Counted from the stretch's first letter, positions 8,832 to 17,993 are shown. The stretch: DNA of 64,000 bases from Ophthalmolycus amberensis (GCA_024529925.1 JAFEUB010001594.1:47501-111500); one strand, 5' to 3'. Translations and numbers: made by a program. Notes: generated by a model not told the origin, from the letters alone.

Positions 8832-9016
8832 ATTTATAGTTAGGGCTGGTTCAGGTTTATAGTGAGGGCTGACTCAGGTTTATAGTGAGGGCTGACTCAG
8901 GTTTATAGTTAGGGCTGGTTCAGGTTTATAGTTAGGGCTGACTCAGGTTTATAGTGAGGGCTGACTCAGGTTCATAGTTAGGGCTGGTTCAGGTTTATAG
9001 TTAGGGCTGGTTCAGG
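8832..9016. repeat. 23-bp minisatellite derived from an L2 stop/3'UTR junction
   Basis: About eight tandem units of TTTATAGTTAGGGCTGGTTC plus AGG, with GTGAGGGCTGAC variants. The core TTATAGTTAGGGCTGG is the same sequence found at the end of the LINE RT frame in the satellite region (for example 33592-33607). Confidence 0.85.
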
Positions 9017-9385
9017 TCCAAGTCTGCTTTTTACCAGCCTCATTTAATTAATAATAAACTTTAGTTAAATAATCGTAGGTTTGAGTTCAATTTACAGATT
9101 GTAGGCTACTATTAAATGTGACTTATTTTCATTTACTCTTGAGTCTGGGTTTCCCTCTAATGTTTTATGCTGACAGGTTTTATTTAGTGTTTCTCTTATG
9201 AACAGACGAAGTTGTGATTTATCTTTGTGGTATTTAGGATAAACTGTATTTCTGTGAGTCAGAGCTTCATGAGTTAAAAGCTTCAAGCTACAAACTGAAT
9301 GTGAGTCACTGTTAGTCTGAATGAGTCTGAAAGTGAAAGTAACACGTTTTAAGAGTTTATTTATTTTATTACGGATAACAGAGTT
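9017..9385. other. Non-coding, nothing recognised
   Basis: AT-rich sequence with no coding or repeat signal that I can support. Confidence 0.4.
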
Positions 9386-9477
9386 GAGTAGCTTAGCATT
9401 AGCTAATATTAACTGGGTCAGTATCTTTCCATGTGTAGCTTAGCATTAGCTAATATTAACTAGGTCAGTATCTGTTA
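9386..9477. repeat. Two-copy 48-bp direct repeat
   Basis: GTAGCTTAGCATTAGCTAAT followed by ATTAACTGGGTCAGTATCT occurs at about 9388 and 9436. Reverse-complement relatives lie at 13010-13175 in the interferon intron. Confidence 0.75.
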
Positions 9478-9531
9478 CCTCTCATCAGTTACAAAGGGTT
9501 AGGGTTACAAAGTTCACTGAGACCTGGCTCT

Positions 9532-10347
9532 GTGGATCCATACCGGACTCCGCGCTCCAGCTGGCGGGCTTCCAGCTGTTCAGAGCGGACCGCGACACGG
9601 AGCTCTCAGGCAAATCGAAAGGTGGAGGACAACAGTGGCTGGTGTAACGATGTGTCAGTGATTCTACAGCACTGCTCTCCTGATCTGGAATCCTTCATCA
9701 TAAACTGTAAACCCTTCTACTCCCCCGTGAGTTCGCTTCATTCATTCTGGTCGGTGTTTACATTCCGCCGCAGAGCAATGTGCAGGAAGCACAGCGGACA
9801 CTCGCCGATCAGATACTGTGTGTGGAGCGGACCAACCCGGACTCTCCAGTTATTGTCCTTGGTGACTTTAACAAAGGAAACCTCATTCATGAACTCCCTA
9901 AATACAGACAGTTTATTAAATGCCCTACCAGAGAGGAGAACATTCTGGACCACTGCTACACAACAATCAGCTGGGGCCTATCACGCCGTCCCTCGTGCTG
10001 CACTGGGACTCTCTGACCACGTCATGGTCCATCTGATTCCCTCATACAGGCAGAAACTCAAGCTCTGTAAACCTGTGGTGAGGAAACTCAAGAAGTGGAC
10101 CAGTGAAGCTCTGGAGCATCTTCGGGCGTGTTTGGACTGTACAGACTGGGATGTTTTCAGGACTGCTACCAACAGTCTGGATGAGTACACAGAGGCTGTA
10201 ACTTCATATGTCAGCTTCTGTGAGGACAGCTGTGTTCCAACAAGCACCAGGGTGAGTTACAACAACGACAAACCCTGGTTCACAGCAGAACTCAGACAGC
10301 TAAGGCTGCACAAGGATCAGGCTCTGAGGAGTGGGGACAAGGACTAA
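9532..10347 (+). pseudogene. Rex1-like endonuclease and linker, frameshifted
   Basis: This open frame carries CSPDLESFIINCKPFYSP (EN), then leaves the true frame for about 240 bp; the correct product there is in 9780-10016, with VLGDFNKGNL and ILDHCYT. It returns at ALGLSDHVMVHL (catalytic SDH), then KKWTSEALEHLRACLDCTDW and the NNDKPWFTAELRQLR linker. At least two frameshifts disable it. Confidence 0.75.
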
Positions 10348-10352
10348 AGACA

Positions 10353-10919
10353 GTGGAGATGGTTGTGGATTTCAGGAAGAACGTAGCCCCACCAGCCCCT
10401 ATCACTCTGTGTGACTCCCCCGTCGACGTGGTGGAGTCCTTCCTCTTCCTGGGCTCCATCATATCCCAGGACCTCAAGTGGGAGCTGAACATCAGCTCCA
10501 TCACCAAGAAGGCTCAGCAGAGGATGTACTTCCTGAGGCAGCTGAAGAAATTCAACCTGCCAAAGACAATGATGGTGCATTTCTACAGAGCCATCATCGA
10601 GTCCATCCTCTGCTCCTCCATCACAGTCTGGTACGCTGCAGCCACTGCCAAGGACAAGGGCAGACTGCAGCGCATCATTCGCTCTGCTGAGAAGGTGATT
10701 GGCTGCAATCTGCCGTCCCTCCAGGACCTGTTCGCTTCAAGGACCCTGAAGCGAGCACGAAAGATTGTAGCTGACCCCTCTCACCCTGGACATGATCTAT
10801 TTGTTCCCCTTCCATCTGGCAGGAGGCTGCGGTCCATCAGGACCAAGACCTCACGACACATGAACAGTTTCTTCCCGTCCACAGTTGGGCTCATTAACAA
10901 AGCCCGGGTCCCCCACTGA
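10353..10919 (+). pseudogene. Rex1-like ORF2 C-terminal domain
   Basis: A 188-codon frame begins MEMVVDFRKN, just past the deleted RT palm. It continues with FLGSIISQDLKWELNISSI, KKAQQRMYFLRQLKKFNLP, AIIESILCSSITVWYAA and LPSGRRLRSIRTKTSRHMNSFFPS. These form the thumb-like and C-terminal region shared by fish Rex1/jockey-like proteins. It is intact as a frame but lacks catalysis. Confidence 0.8.
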
Positions 10920-11237
10920 CTCTGTCATCCCCAGGACATTCCCTTCTGGTCTCTCCCCTGCACATCCCTGTTTCTTTATTTAAACACACTCATCACTTTT
11001 AACTTTTCACTTACACTTCACTTGTTTTACAGTCCTGTTATCTGTTTTGTTGTGCACTTTATTCTATATTTGATATTTTATTGTAAATTTTAATATGTTT
11101 CTATTTCGTGCACTGTGCTGATTGTGATAGTTCATGTTATTGTTTATTGTTAAATGTTACGCACCACCCGCCACGACAAATTCCTTGTAGGTGCAAACTT
11201 CCTTGCCAATAAACGGTTCTGATTCTGATTCTGATTT

Positions 11238-11518
11238 ATTGTCATCAAAACAATGTAAACTCATAACGTGTTTAAATGATACGAATGAGATCTTAAACAT
11301 GAACCTTTTATTTTCTTGAATGTTTCTGAAGCTGCAGACAATCTAGAATAGAAATGTGTGAGTCACTTCAGAGCTGAGTCAGCATGTTTACTGTCTGAGT
11401 GGATGATTAAAGTCTCAATAAAGGGTTAATAACCCTAACCCCGGGGCTACCCCCCCACACACACAAACATCAGCCTTCACTCACGGCTGGTGTTACAGTT
11501 AATGACACACCAAATGCA
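11238..11518. other. Intergenic, nothing recognised
   Basis: A short CCCTAACCCC at about 11430 lies in an inverted GGGTTAATAACCCT and is not a telomeric array. Confidence 0.4.
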
Positions 11519-11519
11519 A

Positions 11520-11617
11520 GAGTGTGTGTGTGTGTGTGTGTTGTTTGTGTGTGTATGTTGTTTGTGTGTGTGTGTGTGTGCGTTTGTGTGTGTGTGTGTG
11601 TTTGTGTGTGTGTGTAG
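11520..11617. repeat. TG microsatellite
   Basis: (TG)n interrupted by TTTG and TATG units. It lies just past the likely polyadenylation site of the minus-strand interferon gene. Confidence 0.9.
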
Positions 11618-11638
11618 AGTAAAAGTCAAACTGTCAGT

Positions 11639-11644
11639 TTTATT
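11639..11644 (-). terminator. Polyadenylation signal of the interferon gene
   Basis: AATAAA on the minus strand, about 240 nt after the interferon stop codon and the first canonical signal found there. Confidence 0.55.
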
Positions 11645-11762
11645 TTCATGATGCTTTAATATAGTTAGATTGATCATTGAGACAACCAGACAAACGGAAT
11701 TTAAATTTAAAAAACATTATTTATAAAATATAAAATATAGGTATCAAAATATAAAACATGTC

Positions 11763-11805
11763 TTCATAAATAAATAGATAGAACTAGGAACTAATAAATA
11801 AATAT
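11763..11805 (-). promoter_or_regulatory. AU-rich mRNA-decay elements in the interferon 3' UTR
   Basis: On the minus strand TTATTTATT lies at 11793-11801 and overlapping ATTTA pentamers at about 11765-11775. The UUAUUUAUU nonamer is the classic instability signal of cytokine mRNAs, which fits the gene immediately upstream. Confidence 0.6.
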
Positions 11806-11882
11806 TGTCAGTGTTGTCAGCGGGCGTGGCCACTTTTCGTGGTGGGCGTGGTTACGCTCTTCAGTGGGCATGGTCACTGTCC

Positions 11883-11984
11883 TCAGTCTCTCCAGGCGAA
11901 ACAGATGTGTTGGTTGTGAAGGGTGGACTCTAGGACCCGGAGCAGATCTCTCCTCAGAGCCATCCAACCACAGGCTGCGCTGTC
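11883..11984 (-). CDS. ifn: Interferon exon 5 (C-terminus)
   Basis: Acceptor TGTGTCACTCAG. It encodes DSAACGWMALRRDLLRVLES and TLHNQHICFAWRD then TGA. The W..LR.DL.RVL helix and final C.AW are the family's most conserved end. Confidence 0.92.
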   Translation of the reverse strand, partial: DSAACGWMALRRDLLRVLESTLHNQHICFAWRD

Positions 11985-14900
11985 CTGAGTGACACAGAGA
12001 GAAACCCGCCCCCTCAGCTATAATTGGTGCAAGCTGACTGACAGACCTATCACCCAATGACTAGAGACTCTAATATATATATAAAAACATAAATATATAT
12101 ATATATATTTATGTTTATATGTTTTATATTTATATTTCAGTGTTTATTTACCTGCTGCAGAACTTCTGTCACATTACTGAAGTAAGAAGACAAAACACCT
12201 AAACCATCAACACTGGACAGCTGGAGAGAGAGAGAGACAGGTTAGAAAGACAGACGATCAGACAGACAGGTGTTCAGACAAATTGTTGTTCAGACAGACA
12301 GGTGTTAAGACAGACAGACATTCAGACAGCTGTTCAGACAGACAGTGGATCAGATAGACAGGTGTTCAGATAGACAGACGTTCAGACAGACAGATGTTCA
12401 GAGAGACAGTGGATCAGACAGACAGGTGTTTAGACAAATTGTCGTTCAGACAGACAGGTGTTAAGACAGACAGACATTCAAACAGACAGACAGGTATTCA
12501 GACAGACAGTTTTTCAGACAGACAGCTATTCAGACAGACAGCCGTTCAGACAGACAGCCTTTCAGACAGACAGCCGTTCAGACAGACAGGTACTCACACA
12601 GCTTCCCTTCTCCAGCAGTCGGTGCTGCAGGTGTTGGAACTTGATGAACTTGTCGTCGTCCCAGGTGACTCCTCCCACTCCGACAGGTAACTCATGATCC
12701 TCAAACATTTGCTCCGCCCCCTGCAGTGACTCATACACCACCCATAATGCTCGGCGGCACTGCAGGTAACCAAATAGAGGTCAGTGTTTTCAACCAGCAG
12801 CAGAGTTTTAAAGGTTTTTAAACAAACAGTTTGGACATAAATCAGCTCTGTGATTGGCTTACAGGTTAGAGGATTACCTGGATGTGATTGGCTTTTGCAG
12901 CAGGGAAGGCGGAGTCTGGAAAGGAGATGTTTGCGTTGTACGGCAGGCAGTGGGCAGGAAACCTCCCGCCCTACAGGAAGGAAAGGAACCTTTATACACT
13001 GACCTGCTAAAAGTAGCTAATGCTAAGCTACACATAGAAAGATACTGACCCACTTAATATTAGCTAATGCGAAGCCACACATAGAATGAGACTGAAATAG
13101 CTAATATTGGCTAATACTAAGCTACACATAGAAACATACTGACCCAGTTAATATTAGCTAATGCTAGGCTACACACTTTCTGAAGAAACAAACTTGAAAT
13201 TATTAAAACACTGAAAGAAGTTGAAGTGAACGTTTTGTTGATGTTCAAAGTGAATCTGAGCTGACAAATGTTTGAGGTGTCAGTCGAAACGAAAGCAGAG
13301 CTAGTTCAAGATCAATCTCTTATTCTTCAACTAGTTAGTCTGCTTTCATCTGTTGATCTTTAACTAGTTAGCTAGTTAAAGATCAACAGATACAAGCAGA
13401 CTACTAGTTAAAGAATCAGAGATGAAAGAAGACTACTAGTTAAAGATCAACAGATGAAAGCATACTACTAGTTAAAGAATCATAGATGAAAGCAGACTCT
13501 GCTTGTATCTGTTGATCTTTAACTAGTTAGTCTGCTTTTATCTGTTGATCTTTAACTAGTTAGTCTGCTTTCATCTCTGATTATTTAACTAGTAGTATGC
13601 TTTTATCTGTTGATATTTAACTCGTAGTCTGCTTGTATCTGTTGATCTTTAACTAGTTAGTCTGCTTTTATCTGTTGATCTTTAACTCGTTAGTCAGATT
13701 TTATCTGTTGATCTTTAACTAGTAGTATGCTTTTATCTGTTGATCTTTAACTAGTTAGTCTGCTTTTATCTGTTGATCTTCAACTAGTAGTCTGCTTGTA
13801 TCTGTTGATCTTTAACTAGTCTGCTTTCATCTCTGATTCTTTAACTAGTAGTCTGCTTGTATATGTTGATCTTTAACTAGTTAGTCTGCTTTTATCTGTT
13901 GATCTTTAACTAGTTAGTCTGTTTTCATCTCTGATTCTTTAACTAGTAGTATGCTTTTATCTGTTGATCTTTAACTAGTTAGTCTGCTTTTATCTGTTGA
14001 TCTTCAACTAGTTAGTCTGCTTTTATCTGTTGATCTTTAACTAGTTAGTCTGCTTTCATCTCTGATTCTTTAACTAGTAGTCTGCTTTTATCTGTTGATC
14101 TTCAACTAGTTAGTCTGCTTTTATCTGTTGATCTTTAACTAGTTAGTCTGCTTTCATCTCTGATTCTTTAACTAGTAGTCTGCTTTTATCTGTTGATCTT
14201 TAACTAGTTAGTCTGCTTGTATCTGTTGATCTTTAACTAGTTAGTCTGATTTTATCTGTTGATCTTTAACTAGTATGCTTTTATCTGTTGATCTTTAACT
14301 AGTTAGTCTGCTTTTATCTGTTGATCTTCAACTAGTAGTCTGCTTGTATCTGTTGATCTTTAACTAGTTAGTCTGCTTTCATCTCTGATTCTTCAACTAG
14401 TAGTATTCTTTTATCTGTTCATGTTTAACTAGTCGTCTGCTTGTATCTGCTAATCCTGAACTAGTTAGTCTGCTTTCATCTCTGATTCCTTAACTAGTTG
14501 TCTGCTTGTATCTGCTAATATTTAACTAGTAGTCTGCTTGCATCTGCTGATCTTTAACTAGTAGTCTGCTTATATCTGCTCATCTTTAACTAGTAGTCTG
14601 CTTGTATCTGCTGATCTTTAACTAGTTAGTCTACTTTCATCTTTTGATCTTTAACTAGTTAGTCTGCTTTCATCTCTGATTCTTTAACTAGTAGTATGCT
14701 TTTATCTGTTGATCTTTAACTAGTTAGTCTGTTTTTATCTGTTGATCTTTAACTAGTTAGTCTGTTTTCATCTCTGATTCTTTAACTAGTAGTATGCTTT
14801 TATCTGTTGATCTTTAACTAGTTAGTCTGCTTTTATCTGTTGATCTTCAACTAGTTAGTCTGCTTTTATCTGTTGATCTTTAACTAGTTAGTCTGCTTTC

Positions 14901-15842
14901 ATCTCTGATTCTTTAACTAGTAGTCTGCTTTTATCTGTTGATCTTCAACTAGTTAGTCTGCTTTTATCTGTTGATCTTTAACTAGTTAGTCTGCTTTCAT
15001 CTCTGATTCTTTAACTAGTAGTCTGCTTTTATCTGTTGATCTTTAACTAGTTAGTCTGCTTGTATCTGTTGATCTTTAACTAGTTAGTCTGATTTTATCT
15101 GTTGATCTTTAACTAGTATGCTTTTATCTGTTGATCTTTAACTAGTTAGTCTGCTTTTATCTGTTGATCTTCAACTAGTAGTCTGCTTGTATCTGTTGAT
15201 CTTTAACTAGTTAGTCTGCTTTCATCTCTGATTCTTCAACTAGTAGTATTCTTTTATCTGTTCATGTTTAACTAGTCGTCTGCTTGTATCTGCTAATCCT
15301 GAACTAGTTAGTCTGCTTTCATCTCTGATTCCTTAACTAGTTGTCTGCTTGTATCTGCTAATATTTAACTAGTAGTCTGCTTGCATCTGCTGATCTTTAA
15401 CTAGTAGTCTGCTTGTATCTGCTCATCTTTAACTAGTAGTCTGCTTGTATCTGCTGATCTTTAACTAGTTAGTCTACTTTCATCTTTTGATCTTTAACTA
15501 GTTAGTCTGCTTTCATCTCTGATTCTTTAACTAGTAGTATGCTTTTATCTGTTGATATTTAACTAGTTCGTTAAAGATCAACAGATGAAAGCAGACTAAC
15601 TAGTGAAATAATGAATATAGAATTCTAAAGTATCTTTAAAGTGTTTGAAGTGTCAGACCAGTCGACTAGTTATTTAACATGAGTGTGTTTTGTTTGAGGG
15701 TGAAATGTCGTACCAGGTCTCTCAGCAGGTGGTGGGCCGACCGGACCATGTTTCCCTCCAGCGTACAGGTCGGCATGGCCACCGCCATGAGGTGGAGGCC
15801 GTAGACCTGCAGGAGGACGAGGAGGACTGAAGACACTGTCAT
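11883..15842 (-). CDS. ifn: Type I interferon, five exons, 184-residue precursor
   Basis: A secreted antiviral cytokine of the helical class II family, acting through a cell-surface receptor to induce interferon-stimulated genes. Coding exons in order are 15714-15842, 12878-12970, 12598-12759, 12152-12220 and 11883-11984 (129, 93, 162, 69 and 102 bp). All junctions are GT-AG and phase 0, as in fish type I interferons. Residues 1-22 form a signal peptide (MTVSSVLLVLLQVYG..). The family is shown by NISFPDSAFPA, CRRALWVVYESLQGAEQMFE, the VLSSYFSNVTEVLQQ helix, and ACGWMALRRDLLRVLESTLH with the terminal CFAW. Cysteines are at 26, 51, 75, 128, 156 and 179; N-glycosylation sites at 57 and 144. In-frame upstream TAA supports the start. 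The fish subgroup is not resolved. The gene appears intact. Confidence 0.9.
12058..12115. repeat. AT microsatellite in interferon intron 4
   Basis: TATATA runs interrupted by AAAACATAAA within the 167-bp intron 11985-12151. Confidence 0.8.
12152..12220 (-). CDS. ifn: Interferon exon 4
   Basis: Acceptor CTCTCTCCAG, donor GTAAAT. It encodes LSSVDGLGVLSSYFSNVTEV and LQQ, a single amphipathic helix with an NVT glycosylation site. Confidence 0.9.
12221..12597. repeat. CAGA-rich repeat filling interferon intron 3
   Basis: The whole 377-bp intron is TTCAGACAGACAGGTG-type units of 15-16 bp built from CAGA. Some units are spaced by GTTCAGACAAATTGT. The transcribed strand carries the complementary CTGTCTGTCTGAA. 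Confidence 0.85.
12598..12759 (-). CDS. ifn: Interferon exon 3
   Basis: Acceptor TTACCTGCAG, donor GTGAGT. It encodes CRRALWVVYESLQGAEQMFE, then DHELPVGVGGVTWDDDKFIK and FQHLQHRLLEKGSC, covering the central helices with cysteines at both ends. Confidence 0.92.
12878..12970 (-). CDS. ifn: Interferon exon 2
   Basis: Acceptor CTTCCTGTAG, donor GTAATC. It encodes GGRFPAHCLPYNANISFPDS and then AFPAAKANHIQ. The ISFPDSAFPA phrase is characteristic of fish type I interferons, and NIS is a glycosylation site. Confidence 0.9.
13010..13175. repeat. Roughly 48-bp direct repeats in interferon intron 1
   Basis: Three to four units of AGCTACACATAGAAAGATAC plus TGACCCA.TTAATATTAGCTAATG. They are the reverse complement of the pair at 9386-9477. 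Confidence 0.75.
13300..15603. repeat. 32-33 bp minisatellite filling interferon intron 1
   Basis: About 68 units of TAGTTAGTCTGCTTTTATCT followed by GTTGATCTTTAAC, with variants (TCATCTCTGATTC, TTGTATCTG, TAGTAG for TAGTTAG). Units at about 13371-13495 and 15570-15603 are inverted relative to the main block. A block of about 843 bp is duplicated within the array. Confidence 0.92.
15714..15842 (-). CDS. ifn: Interferon exon 1 (signal peptide, helix A start)
   Basis: Reads MTVSSVLLVLLQVYGLHLMA and then VAMPTCTLEGNMVRSAHHLL and RDL before donor GTACGA. The hydrophobic segment at residues 4-22 and the small residues VA before MPTC suggest cleavage near 22. Confidence 0.88.
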
Positions 15843-15846
15843 GGTT

Positions 15847-16025
15847 CTGGTGGTTCTGGTCCTGATCTTCAGCCGGTTTTCAGAAGGTCCTGGTTCGGAT
15901 GTTTACTGGTCCCTCAGGTTGTTCTTCAGGTGGTTCTGATGGTTCCGGTCCTTCAGGTGGTTCTGATGGTTCTGGTGGTACTGGTCCTTCGGGTGGTTTT
16001 GGTTCTTTAGGTCCTGAGGTTCTGA
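15847..16025. repeat. GGTTCTGGTGG-type degenerate minisatellite upstream of the interferon start
   Basis: Repeated GGTGGTTCTGATGGTTCTGG and GGTCCTTCAGGTGG phrases. The open frame on the opposite strand (PPEGPEPSEPPEE) is a by-product of this repeat. Confidence 0.75.
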
Positions 16026-16640
16026 AATTGACATCAGTTTTAGTTGAAGTTCTACAAAAAGACAAATTGAGGTTCTGAGTTTTAAAAACCTTCACCTGAA
16101 GTGAGTCCTGGTCCTGCTGTTGGTGTTAGTGCTTGTGCTGATCCTGGTCTGGGATGCTTCAGGTGTGCTGTGTGAGCCGGCAGCTTCAGGTGAGTTCAGG
16201 TAGGCTGGAACACAGAGCAGCAGATTGGCTGGAAGTCAGCACCAATCAGCGGGCGTCTACCTGAGTCATCAAATCCTGGAGTCTGATCCAAACCACAACC
16301 CCAGGGACCAGGACCAGCAGAGGTCTGCCAGGTGAGTCACTGCAGGTTAATGCAGGTCGGTACACAACTCTTTCCATGTGGAATTAATAGATTTGTTTTG
16401 TCTGAGATCAACACAAAGTATCTTTATTATTTCATTTATTATCAATCAGGTCTGTAATGAAGATGATCAAACGAATACTATGTGATAACAATAACAATAA
16501 TAACAACAATAACAACAATAATAATGTTGGACATACAGACCGGTCGATGATGACGACTCACAGATAAATGGTTTGTCACGATAACGACTCGGCGAGTTTC
16601 CAGATCAGAGGCGGAAATATTAAAGACGGAGAATCCAGTA
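16026..16640. other. Interferon upstream region, mostly unassigned
   Basis: Contains an AAC/AAT trinucleotide tract at about 16485-16525. No exon can be supported. Confidence 0.45.
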
Positions 16641-16642
16641 AA

Positions 16643-16655
16643 GTTTCATTTCAGT
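16643..16655 (-). promoter_or_regulatory. Possible ISRE-like site
   Basis: The minus strand reads CTGAAATGAAACT, matching GAAANNGAAAC. It is about 800 bp upstream of the interferon start codon. No convincing TATA box accompanies it, so it is weaker than the site at 17976. Confidence 0.3.
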
Positions 16656-16969
16656 GGAAATAAACTGACACATGAATATTGATGGTGAAGCAGCTAAAGT
16701 CACATAATATGAAATGATCGTGTGCAGTTTCAACACGAATGAAAACGAGCTACTTCATAATGTTTGTGAGTCAAACTGATCTCAGACCAGGACTCTGAAA
16801 CTGTTGAATCAGCATTTCTATCGGTTGACTAATATTTCCATTTAAGACGTTCGATGTTTGAGACCGAGCGAACGAGGAAACTCCACGTGGAAATCAGTTC
16901 TCGTTATTACGATAACTGTGACCGTACGTCATCGAGCTTCATACAATATGATCATCGGTTTACCGTCAG

Positions 16970-17425
16970 GTGGGAAAAATACTCTGTTACTCCAGTAAAA
17001 GTACTAATACCACTCTGTAAAAATACTCTGTTTCACTAAAAGTCCTCAATTGAAAATGTTCTTTCAGTAAAAGTCCATTCAACAGTCCAAACCTCAACAT
17101 TATTACTTAAATATTAATATTATTAACATTATTACATCTGGAATCAGCAAATGTATTTACATGAAAAATGACTTTAACCATCAAAATAGTTTCACATTCA
17201 TTATCTGCCAATTCACAAATTGATTATTGGACTAATTGATTAATAAACTTGATTAATGGACTAATATTACTTGTATAATCTGTTGGGGAGTTTAATTTAT
17301 GCTAAACTATATTTTTTGTGTAAAAGTCTTAATTTGTAAAGTTACTAAATCTGTCTGTTAAATAAGAAGACAAGTACCTCAAAGTTGTACTTCAGTAGTT
17401 AACTAAACAGCGAAGTACTGAATGG
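16970..17425. repeat. Teleost interspersed repeat, degraded
   Basis: Phrases such as AGTAAAAGTACTAATACCAC, TGTAAAAATACTCTGTTTCA and AAGTACCTCAAAGTTGTACT are hallmarks of a widespread fish repeat with AAGTACTTAAGTA-like subterminal motifs. Ends are not defined. Confidence 0.5.
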
Positions 17426-17680
17426 ATTCATTATTAATTCAGATAATAAACGATTGATCAAAGGAATCAGAAAAAAGGAAATCTATCATGAGAAGTTTCA
17501 TAATGAAATTAATTCATCTTAAAATAAAAAGTAAAAACAGGAAACGTAAAACCAACAAGATGAATGTTGTCTGGATCATTAAATTATCAAATGAAAATGA
17601 ATTTTACAATATTCTTGTTTAATCCTTCGAATATATAAATAATAATTAATTATAATAAGAAACACGTGAAATAAACTCAC
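17426..17680. other. AT-rich non-coding, probable 5' UTR intron of interferon
   Basis: No coding signal. It follows the consensus donor GTGAGT of the proposed leader exon on the minus strand. Confidence 0.4.
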
Positions 17681-17925
17681 CATAAGAGGGGTGCTGGTCT
17701 GTGGAGGTCCTTCAAGTGCTGTCTGTGGAGGTCCTGCAGGTACTGGTCTGTGGAGGTCCTTCAAGTGCTGGTCTGTGGAGGTCCTTCAAGTGCTGTCTGT
17801 GGAGGTCCTGCAGGTACTGGTCTGTGGAGGTCCTTCAAGTGCTGGTCTGTGGAGGTCCTTCAGGTGCTGGTCTGTGGAGGTCCTGCAGGTTCTGGTCTTC
17901 CCGCTGAGGTTGTTGTGGTTCTAAT
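17681..17925 (-). other. Proposed untranslated leader exon upstream of interferon
   Basis: On the minus strand this block follows a TATA-like box and ends CCCCTCTTATG before GTGAGTTTAT, a consensus donor. Splicing to an acceptor near 15865 (GAAGATCAG) would place it 5' of the interferon start codon but out of its reading frame. It contains a short proline-rich frame (MKDLHRPVPAGPPQTALEG..) created by the minisatellite. Transcription is inferred only. Confidence 0.35.
17693..17893. repeat. 25-bp minisatellite (GGTCTGTGGAGGTCCTTCAA type)
   Basis: About eight units of GGTCTGTGGAGGTCCTTCAA plus GTGCT, alternating with GTCCTGCAGGTACT variants. The block resembles the GGTCCTTCAGGTGG repeats near 15950. 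Confidence 0.9.
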
Positions 17926-17945
17926 GAGCATCTCAGTCATCTTGT

Positions 17946-17993
17946 GGTTTAAATAAAGCTTCATCCTGGACGGACAGAAACTGAAACTCTGAT
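17946..17993 (-). promoter_or_regulatory. ISRE plus TATA-like promoter on the minus strand
   Basis: The minus strand reads AGAGTTTCAGTTTCTG at about 17977-17992, an exact AGTTTCNNTTTC interferon-stimulated response element. About 20 bp downstream is CTTTATTTAAACC, a TATA-like box. The order and spacing resemble virus-inducible interferon promoters, where IRF factors bind the ISRE. Assignment to the interferon gene at 11883-15842 is an inference. Confidence 0.5.

Larger units (their letters stand above)
9500..11237 (+). mobile_element. Rex1-like non-LTR retrotransposon, RT core deleted
   Basis: It starts at an endonuclease reading FTETWLCGSIPDSALQLAGF (about 9512) and continues as EN in two alternating frames (PVIVLGDFNKGNL, then LGLSDHVMVHLIPSYRQ). 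A linker ends ..LHKDQALRSGDKD at 10347. The next sequence is already the post-RT thumb/C-terminal region (VVDFRKN, FLGSIIS, AQQRMYFLRQLKKF) to the stop at 10919. The RT palm with its YADD motif is missing. The 3' UTR ends in GATTCTGATTCTGATT, the usual microsatellite tail of these elements. Clade assignment is by resemblance. Confidence 0.8.

Noticed and set aside
11405..11450. Telomere-like CCCTAACCCC
   Set aside because: Only a single unit within an imperfect inverted repeat, not an array.
12394..12697. Plus-strand frames rich in SDRQ/QTDR
   Set aside because: CAGA repeat of interferon intron 3 plus antisense of exon 3.
15880..16095. Minus-strand frame with PPEGPEPSEPPE repeats
   Set aside because: Direct product of the GGTTCTGGTGG minisatellite and interrupted by stops upstream of the interferon start.
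16108..16192. Plus-strand hydrophobic reading (LVLLLVLVLVLILVWDASG) ending at a GTGAGT donor, like a signal-peptide exon
   Set aside because: A stop codon lies immediately before it and no ATG precedes the hydrophobic run. The sequence is a CTGGTC-type simple repeat.
17691..17956. Three overlapping plus-strand frames (WSVEVLQVL repeats)
   Set aside because: All arise from one 25-bp minisatellite read in three frames.
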